DNA from: CAIVAT01 sp964525995
Lineage (GTDB): Bacteria; Bacteroidota; Bacteroidia; Bacteroidales; FEN-979
Length of the DNA stretch: 64,000 nt
Direction: 5' to 3'
NCBI GenBank assembly: GCA_964525995.1
Contig: CAZGIM010000018.1
Coordinates: 18,866-82,865, forward strand
Shown here: positions 59,307-64,000 of the stretch, in pieces
Numbering within the stretch: position 1 is the stretch's first letter
How the letters are laid out: each line of letters begins with the position of its first letter
The notes under the pieces: model-generated
Databases searched by the model: none
Told to the model about the DNA's origin: nothing
What the model saw: the letters and a program-made list of their open reading frames with translations, nothing else
Translations under genes and position numbers: made by a program

Positions 59307-60707
59307 ATGATGCGATTCAAGTTATCATGTCAATTGGCATTCATGTCGGCACTCATGGTTATTGCCAGTGGCTGCCACCGTCTCAACATCGACCGGCCCG
59401 TTGAAGAATATTACAAGGTAAACTATGCTCCCCGTCTTTCGACCCTTGTCATCCCTGTTGAAACCAGTACCGCAACCCTGAAGAAGCTGATAAACCGGGA
59501 GATCGCCGGAGTGATCTATTCCGATACCAGCTTCGTCGACAATGACCGTGACAACCTGATGCTGCGCGCTACCCGGAGCGACAGCATCACGCTTACGATC
59601 GACCGCAATACCGTGTATTACCGGATCCCGCTTAAAATATGGGTTCGGAAGCGACTGGAAGCAGGATTTCTGGGATACAGTTTCGGAACCACCAAAGATG
59701 CTACTGCCGAAGTGGCGTTGAAGTTCAAAACCACCGTAAACCTTAACAAGGATTGGAGCATCGGGACCCTGACCCGCCCCGACGGCTACGAATGGATCAG
59801 CTACCCGCAGATGATGGCGGGTCTCCTGAAGATTCCGCTGCCGGTTATCGGCGATCTGGTGGTTGAGGAGGCCATGCCCGTGATCAGCAGGGAAATCGAC
59901 ATGGCTGTAAAGTCATCTTTCGATTTGAAGCAATTGGTTACCGGCGCATGGACTTCGATCCAGCAGCCGGTAAAGATCTCTGATGAATACAACATCTGGA
60001 TGCAGGTGACTCCGGTTGAGGTTAGTTCAGTACCATTCGGCGGATCGGGATCGGTTTTCAAGCATTCGGTAAGCGTTGGCGCGATGGTGGAACTCTCCTT
60101 CGGCGCCAATTCCGGGAAAACGGATCGCAAGCCATTACCTCCATTGAAGATCACCAGTTCGCTGCCGGAGCGTTTCGCAGTGAACTTCTCCGTCGATATC
60201 CCCTTCTCAAAGATCAATGAAATAGTCAGCAAGGAGTTCAAGGGATATGACTACTCCTACAAGAGGTACAAAATAAACATCCGCGATATCAATCTTTATG
60301 GGCAGGGCGAAAACCTCATCGTGGCTATGGCCGTCGAAGGCAGTGTGAAGGGATCCATGTTCCTCTCCGGGAAACCGGTTTTTAACCGGGAGACAAACGC
60401 GGTAGAACTTGAAAACCTCGATTTTTCGATCAGCACCAAAAATGTTCTGGTGAAAACCGGTTCGTGGATTTTCCATTCGGGATTACTCCGGAAAATGTCG
60501 GAAGGGTTGGTTTTTCCGGTGGGCGACCAACTTCGCGAAGCCCGCGACGAGATGCAAAACTACCTGAAAAATAAACAGGCTCATCCTTATCTTAAAATTT
60601 CCGGTGATATCGATAATCTGGAAACCGACAAAATCCTGATCTCGCCGGAGTCGGTGAAGGCTTACTTTCAACTGACCGGGAAGATCCGGATTACAATTTC
60701 TGAATAA
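59307..60707 (+). CDS. DUF4403 lipoprotein
   Basis: The 466-residue protein has a lipoprotein signal (MSALMVIASGC) and the DUF4403 body: STLVIPVETSTATLKKLINR at the start, RIPLKIWVRKRLEAGFLGY, a repeat-like second half with SLPERFAVNFSVDIPFSKIN, and a conserved C-terminus (SPESVKAYFQLTGKIRITIS). Family members are periplasmic or outer-membrane associated with a BPI/LPS-binding-like fold in prediction; function unknown. It stands between the helicase and a FISUMP lipoprotein gene. Confidence 0.88.
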   Translation: MMRFKLSCQLAFMSALMVIASGCHRLNIDRPVEEYYKVNYAPRLSTLVIPVETSTATLKKLINREIAGVIYSDTSFVDNDRDNLMLRATRSDSITLTIDRNTVYYRIPLKIWVRKRLEAGFLGYSFGTTKDATAEVALKFKTTVNLNKDWSIGTLTRPDGYEWISYPQMMAGLLKIPLPVIGDLVVEEAMPVISREIDMAVKSSFDLKQLVTGAWTSIQQPVKISDEYNIWMQVTPVEVSSVPFGGSGSVFKHSVSVGAMVELSFGANSGKTDRKPLPPLKITSSLPERFAVNFSVDIPFSKINEIVSKEFKGYDYSYKRYKINIRDINLYGQGENLIVAMAVEGSVKGSMFLSGKPVFNRETNAVELENLDFSISTKNVLVKTGSWIFHSGLLRKMSEGLVFPVGDQLREARDEMQNYLKNKQAHPYLKISGDIDNLETDKILISPESVKAYFQLTGKIRITISE

Positions 60708-60768
60708 CTGTATACCAATTTGTAAACCAGTTTCGAATCGGTATAACTGCCTTATATTTGTATTCGAT

Positions 60769-61797
60769 ATGAATAATTGGAAACATTTTCCGGGTTTGAT
60801 TTTGTCACCCGTTTTTATCCTGGCATGGGCTCTGATGATCCCTGCCGGATGTTCAAAAAAAGAGGAAAGTCCGCAGGTTCTTCCCTCCAAACCGGTTCTT
60901 ACAACCGCCAGCGTTACCCAAATCACCCAGACCACAGCCGCCTCGGGTGGCGACATTACCTCCGACGGCGGGGCGACTGTGACCGCACGGGGTATCTGTT
61001 GGAGTCGTTCGGATCCACCTACCCTTGATGACACGCTGACAACCAACGGATCAGGCGCCGGAGCATTCGTTAGTCAACTTACCAGTTTACAACCTGGAAA
61101 GGTTTATTTTGTCAGGGCTTATGCCACCAACAGCGCAGGAACGGGATATGGGAATACGCTTTCCTTTACCACCCTTGCGATTCCTGAGGATACCGTGACC
61201 GATATCGATGGAAACAGTTACCATATCGTGGTCATCGGCTCCCAGAAATGGTTAAAGGAGAACCTCCGGGTTACCCGGTATCGCACCGGTGATGCGATCC
61301 CTGAGGTGAAGCCCGATGCGCAGTGGAAAATTCTCACCAACGGGGCCCGTGCCATCTATGACCATAACGGGACAAACCTTCCGGTCTATGGATTTCTCTA
61401 TAATTTCTTTGCGGTAACCGATCCAAGGGGAGTGTGTCCTGCCGGATGGCATGTCGCCACCAACGATGAATGGGAAACAATGGGTGCATTTTTAGGCGGT
61501 ATGGCCATTGCCGGCGGAAAAATGAAATCGACCGGGACCATCGAACAGGGAACCGGATTGTGGTACACCCCGAATGCCGAAGCCGACAACTCCAGTGGGT
61601 TTACCGGACTTCCCGGTGGTTATCGCATTAATTACGGAACCTTTTACTCCCTCGGGAATGTAGGCATGTTCTGGACTTCAACCGATACCGCTTCTGTCAA
61701 CGCCTGGAATTATATCCTCGACGCCAACAACGGGTTGCTCAAGCGCAATTTCAACTTACTTCAGAACGGATTTTCCGTGAGATGCTGCAAAGATTGA
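60769..61797 (+). CDS. FISUMP domain lipoprotein
   Basis: The 342-residue protein has a lipoprotein signal (LAWALMIPAGCSKKEE). It has a fibronectin-like segment (about 45-145: GGDITSDGGATVTARGICWS, KVYFVRAYATNSAGTGYGN) and a FISUMP domain (about 150-342: YHIVVIGSQKWLKENLRVTR, GVCPAGWHVATNDEWETMGA, GFSVRCCKD). A TATATTTG box at 60753-60760 is only 8 bases before the ATG, implying a leader of about 6 bases. Confidence 0.9.
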   Translation: MNNWKHFPGLILSPVFILAWALMIPAGCSKKEESPQVLPSKPVLTTASVTQITQTTAASGGDITSDGGATVTARGICWSRSDPPTLDDTLTTNGSGAGAFVSQLTSLQPGKVYFVRAYATNSAGTGYGNTLSFTTLAIPEDTVTDIDGNSYHIVVIGSQKWLKENLRVTRYRTGDAIPEVKPDAQWKILTNGARAIYDHNGTNLPVYGFLYNFFAVTDPRGVCPAGWHVATNDEWETMGAFLGGMAIAGGKMKSTGTIEQGTGLWYTPNAEADNSSGFTGLPGGYRINYGTFYSLGNVGMFWTSTDTASVNAWNYILDANNGLLKRNFNLLQNGFSVRCCKD

Positions 61798-61923
61798 AGG
61801 GATCAACGGTCCCCTCTGACACATTAAGAGACTGTTTAAAATTTATGATTGAACCCGACATACTAAATTTAAACAGACGCTGATATCCACCGCAAAAAAC
61901 ATGAAAGATAAAATGTTTAACAA

Positions 61924-62325
61924 ATGAAAATCATACACTGGCTTCCACGCGTGTTGTGCATCCTGGCAATCCTGTTCATCAGCCTGTTTGCACTCGATTC
62001 ATTCGACTCCAAACTTCCCGCCTCCCGGCAATGGCAGGAGTTTTTCATGCACCTGATCCCGTCTTTTATCCTGATCATAATTCTGATCATCGCCTGGAAG
62101 TGGGAATTGGTCGGAGGAACGATTCTGGCCATCCTTGGATTGGGATTCACACCCTATATTTTCACCGGAAATTACCACCATAACCACTCCATCTGGACAA
62201 GCCTGGCAATCATTGCGAGCATTACCCTGCCTTTTGTGATTACAGGAGGACTATTTATCCTGAGTCACTATTTAAAGCTGAAAAGAAAGCTTAAAACTCC
62301 ACCATGTAACCCACCGATATCGTAA
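61924..62325 (+). CDS. Four-TM membrane protein, conserved in Bacteroidota
   Basis: The 133-residue protein has four hydrophobic segments (about 7-24, 44-62, 66-82, 95-120) and a conserved-looking start (KIIHWLPRVLCILAILFIS) with HLIPSFILIIILIIAWKWEL. It resembles DUF7670-type four-TM proteins of this phylum; function unknown. Its last 35 bases overlap the convergent gene at 62291. Confidence 0.75.
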   Translation: MKIIHWLPRVLCILAILFISLFALDSFDSKLPASRQWQEFFMHLIPSFILIIILIIAWKWELVGGTILAILGLGFTPYIFTGNYHHNHSIWTSLAIIASITLPFVITGGLFILSHYLKLKRKLKTPPCNPPIS

Positions 62326-62893
62326 CCGGCCAGGGATCGTTCTTCAGGTCGATCTGCGGGTCATTCTTGATGCGGTCAACCATATCGAAAAATTCAGGTG
62401 AACGAAAGGGAACATTCAGGTCGATGTTGATCCCGTTCTTCTTGATCTTCCCGAAACGTAACTCCAGACCCGCGCCGACGGTGAGACCGTAAAACATTTC
62501 ATCATAGCCGTTCTTTCCCTTGACTTGTGTAGCGCCGTTCACACCATACATTACCTTCAGATAGGGCCGGGTTCCGTGTTTGCCGTCAGCCGGGATAATA
62601 CGCCCTATAATTCCCGCATTCCACCCGATCCCAATGATTTCCCATCCGACAGCCCCAAAAACAGCCATATACTTGATCGGGTAAAAAGAGGCCTTCACCC
62701 CGACCAAACCGCCATAATCCAGACCTAACCCGGCGCCACCATCACCCCACCGGCGATCGGGTTTCATTTTCGTTTTTTTCTGTGATTTTAAAGTGGGGAT
62801 CGTGTCGTTGGTTACCTGATTGGTCTTCTCCTGAGCAAAAATCACTGTCAGGGGCATCAGCATTATCATTACCAGGACGATGTGCTTTTTCAT
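62291..62893 (-). CDS. Outer-membrane beta-barrel-like protein
   Basis: The 200-residue protein has a signal peptide (VLVMIMLMPLTVIFAQ) and alternating amphipathic strands with the typical ends GLDYGGLVGVKASFYPIKYM, VFGAVGWEIIGIGWNAGIIG, FYGLTVGAGLELRFG and a C-terminal VTISVGYMVEF, whose last residue is aromatic as in outer-membrane beta-barrels. The size suggests an eight-strand barrel. No ligand can be assigned. Confidence 0.8.
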   Translation of the reverse strand: MKKHIVLVMIMLMPLTVIFAQEKTNQVTNDTIPTLKSQKKTKMKPDRRWGDGGAGLGLDYGGLVGVKASFYPIKYMAVFGAVGWEIIGIGWNAGIIGRIIPADGKHGTRPYLKVMYGVNGATQVKGKNGYDEMFYGLTVGAGLELRFGKIKKNGINIDLNVPFRSPEFFDMVDRIKNDPQIDLKNDPWPVTISVGYMVEF

Positions 62894-63104
62894 GGTTTCG
62901 GATCATTCAATAAATGATGCAATAAAGATAACTGAAATTTAAAGGTAGTAATTCAATTCGATAATTCCCCAGTTCAATTCGATTATTTTTCCGTTGTATT
63001 CAAATTGTCCTGTGATGCTGTAAAACCATGTGCCGTAATATCATTCGCTACGCAGGAAACCCTTCCCGGTATTGGTTTTACAGGCATGTTAGCTGTTGAC
63101 GTAG

Positions 63105-63431
63105 TTATTCTGCCACAAGTCCAATTGGTTCCTCAATCTCAATTTTTAATTTCACTTTGGCTTTCATTGCACGAAAGACTTTCAATACTGTTGAGATAGT
63201 GGCACTATTGTTTCCACTTTCCAGTTTTGAAATTTGAGCTTTCTGGACTCCAATCATTTTTCCTAATTGTTCCTGGGTTAATTTCCGATCTTTTCTGATT
63301 TGCTTTAGCTTTTCCCCAAGAATATCCATTGATAATTCAAATTCGTATTGTTCTCTCTCAGGAGTCCCAATTTTCCCATAGTATTTATCCTCTAATTCAC
63401 TTAAAGTTTTATATCCTTTAACCAGTTCCAT
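63105..63431 (-). CDS. HigA-type antitoxin / XRE regulator
   Basis: The 108-residue protein has an N-terminal extension (ELVKGYKTLSELEDKYYGKI) and an XRE HTH (about 38-85: LGEKLKQIRKDRKLTQEQLG, KMIGVQKAQISKLESG). This layout is typical of HigA antitoxins of the HigBA family. A clear AAGGAGG six bases before the ATG follows the stop of a HigB-like fragment (63442-63597), the normal toxin-antitoxin order. The toxin seems broken, so the antitoxin is an orphan here. Confidence 0.88.
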   Translation of the reverse strand: MELVKGYKTLSELEDKYYGKIGTPEREQYEFELSMDILGEKLKQIRKDRKLTQEQLGKMIGVQKAQISKLESGNNSATISTVLKVFRAMKAKVKLKIEIEEPIGLVAE

Positions 63432-63441
63432 ATATACCTCC

Positions 63442-63597
63442 TTAAATTAATAATCCCATAAAATAATTTTCCTTTATTTTTAAAGCTTTTTCGATTTCTG
63501 ACTTTAGAGTTTTATTTGTCTTCTTTAGTATTCCATGTGTACATACAATAAGCGTATGGGTTTCCCCTCTTGAATCCCAAAAAGAAACCTCGGTTAT
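63442..63597 (-). pseudogene. 5'-truncated HigB/Gp49-type toxin
   Basis: Directly upstream of higA, in the frame ending at the stop 63444-63442: ITEVSFWDSRGETHTLIVC, then THGILKKTNKTLKSEIEKAL and KIKENYFMGLLI. The pattern 'HGxxKKTxKTxxxEIxxAxxxKxxY' is the C-terminal half of HigB/Gp49-like RNase toxins (the usual length is about 100-115 residues). A stop (63600-63598) lies just upstream and no start codon is available, so no functional toxin can be made. Confidence 0.85.
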
Positions 63598-63640
63598 TCA
63601 TTAAGCCAATAATTACATTTCAATTATACGGGTGCTTTCT
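63598..63640. other. Junction between T9SS tail gene and toxin remnant
   Basis: Only 43 bases separate the T9SS stop (63641) from the truncated toxin frame. It holds no promoter and is where the toxin's 5' half would have been. Confidence 0.4.
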
Positions 63641-63982
63641 TTACATTTTGGTTACTAAACGAATATAAGATTGTTCATTTGATTTGATCCGAAGGAGATA
63701 TTGGCCCTGAGTATAATTTGTTAAATCAATGGTAAGGGTAGTTTGGGATTTTGAACAAATAGTTTTGAGTAAAACACCCATTATATTATAAAGTTCAATA
63801 CTGTAATCCGAGTTAAATGGTTTTTTTAACGAGACGAAGATGATCCCTGAGCTTGGGTTTGGATAAACTGTTAAATCCTGACTGGCGTTAATATCAGCAG
63901 TACCGACATGTGATAATTCAAAAATACTTATAGTATTTTCAGGCGAATTATACTCAAAGAAATCAGGTTTGCAAAAAATCAC
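63641..63982 (-). CDS. T9SS sorting-tail protein, N-terminally incomplete
   Basis: The 113-residue frame (GTG at 63982) ends in a T9SS type A domain (LTVYPNPSSGIIFVSLKKPF, LYNIMGVLLKTI, YTQGQYLLRIKS, IRLVTKM) and has no signal peptide. A stop (63997-63995) closes the frame just before the GTG. It is either the end of a gene broken by a frameshift beyond 63997 or a fragment. A full T9SS cargo body would be expected upstream of position 64000. Confidence 0.65.
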   Translation of the reverse strand: MIFCKPDFFEYNSPENTISIFELSHVGTADINASQDLTVYPNPSSGIIFVSLKKPFNSDYSIELYNIMGVLLKTICSKSQTTLTIDLTNYTQGQYLLRIKSNEQSYIRLVTKM

Positions 63983-64000
63983 ACCTGAATCAATTCAAAG

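Noticed and set aside
1..64000. tRNA or rRNA genes
   Set aside because: No cloverleaf-like or rRNA-like stretch was recognised in any intergenic gap.

Overview
The window looks like chromosomal DNA of a member of the Bacteroidota, most likely Bacteroidales-like and free-living. Four things point there. Many secreted proteins end in type IX secretion (T9SS) type A sorting tails with a YPNP-type motif and a Gly-x-Tyr plus basic C-terminus. Promoters fit the Bacteroidota -33 TTTG / -7 TAnnTTTG pattern. Shine-Dalgarno sequences are mostly absent. Family content is typical of the phylum: FISUMP, LruC, DUF4403 and DUF4143 proteins, Reg_prop sensor kinases and GIN-domain proteins. I see no rRNA, tRNA, CRISPR array, integrase, transposase or phage module.

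Layout. 1-7.9 kb: an exported LruC/LamG protein cut by the window edge, a PurF paralogue lacking its glutaminase cysteine, two small membrane or metalloprotease-like proteins, a DAACS transporter and a T9SS-exported BNR/Asp-box protein. 8-15.3 kb: a PAS sensor kinase, a conserved small protein behind a GC-rich hairpin, a GH53 galactanase lipoprotein, a VOC/AraC/OsmC cluster and a YceI protein. 15.4-23.2 kb: a large IgGFc-binding/FISUMP surface protein, threonine aldolase, and an ABC transporter-GntR-GIN operon with a recognisable operator. 23.2-34.6 kb: a subtilisin, a ferredoxin-nitroreductase, a SnoaL/class D beta-lactamase fusion, FG-GAP and PD40 exported proteins and two AraC regulators. 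34.6-45.2 kb: a second ABC exporter, M13 and M28 peptidases, and a membrane protein paired with a winged-helix regulator. 45.3-49.2 kb: a Reg_prop sensor kinase with its LuxR-type response regulator. 49.2-64 kb: DUF1566 and T9SS surface proteins, two DUF4143 ATPases flanking a nitrilase and a four-helix-bundle (IVP) gene, YciI, a SWIM-SNF2 helicase, DUF4403 and FISUMP lipoproteins, and an orphan HigA-type antitoxin.

The most informative signals lie between the genes. Six short reading frames encode only the C-terminal ends of known families: PhnB-like VOC, T9SS tail, OmpR winged helix, histidine kinase ATPase, PDZ-like and HigB toxin. They look like gene remnants. A dispersed family of ATTTACGATTG repeats occupies at least six intergenic sites; at two of them the repeats face each other, and one pair encloses the IVP gene. 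Several promoters carry palindromes placed as operators. A four-copy 8-bp tandem repeat lies in frame just before the FISUMP module of the large surface protein, so slippage there would switch that module off. I do not claim a complete new system. The repeat-bracketed IVP unit, the Cys-less PurF, the SnoaL-beta-lactamase fusion and the slippage site are the best candidates.
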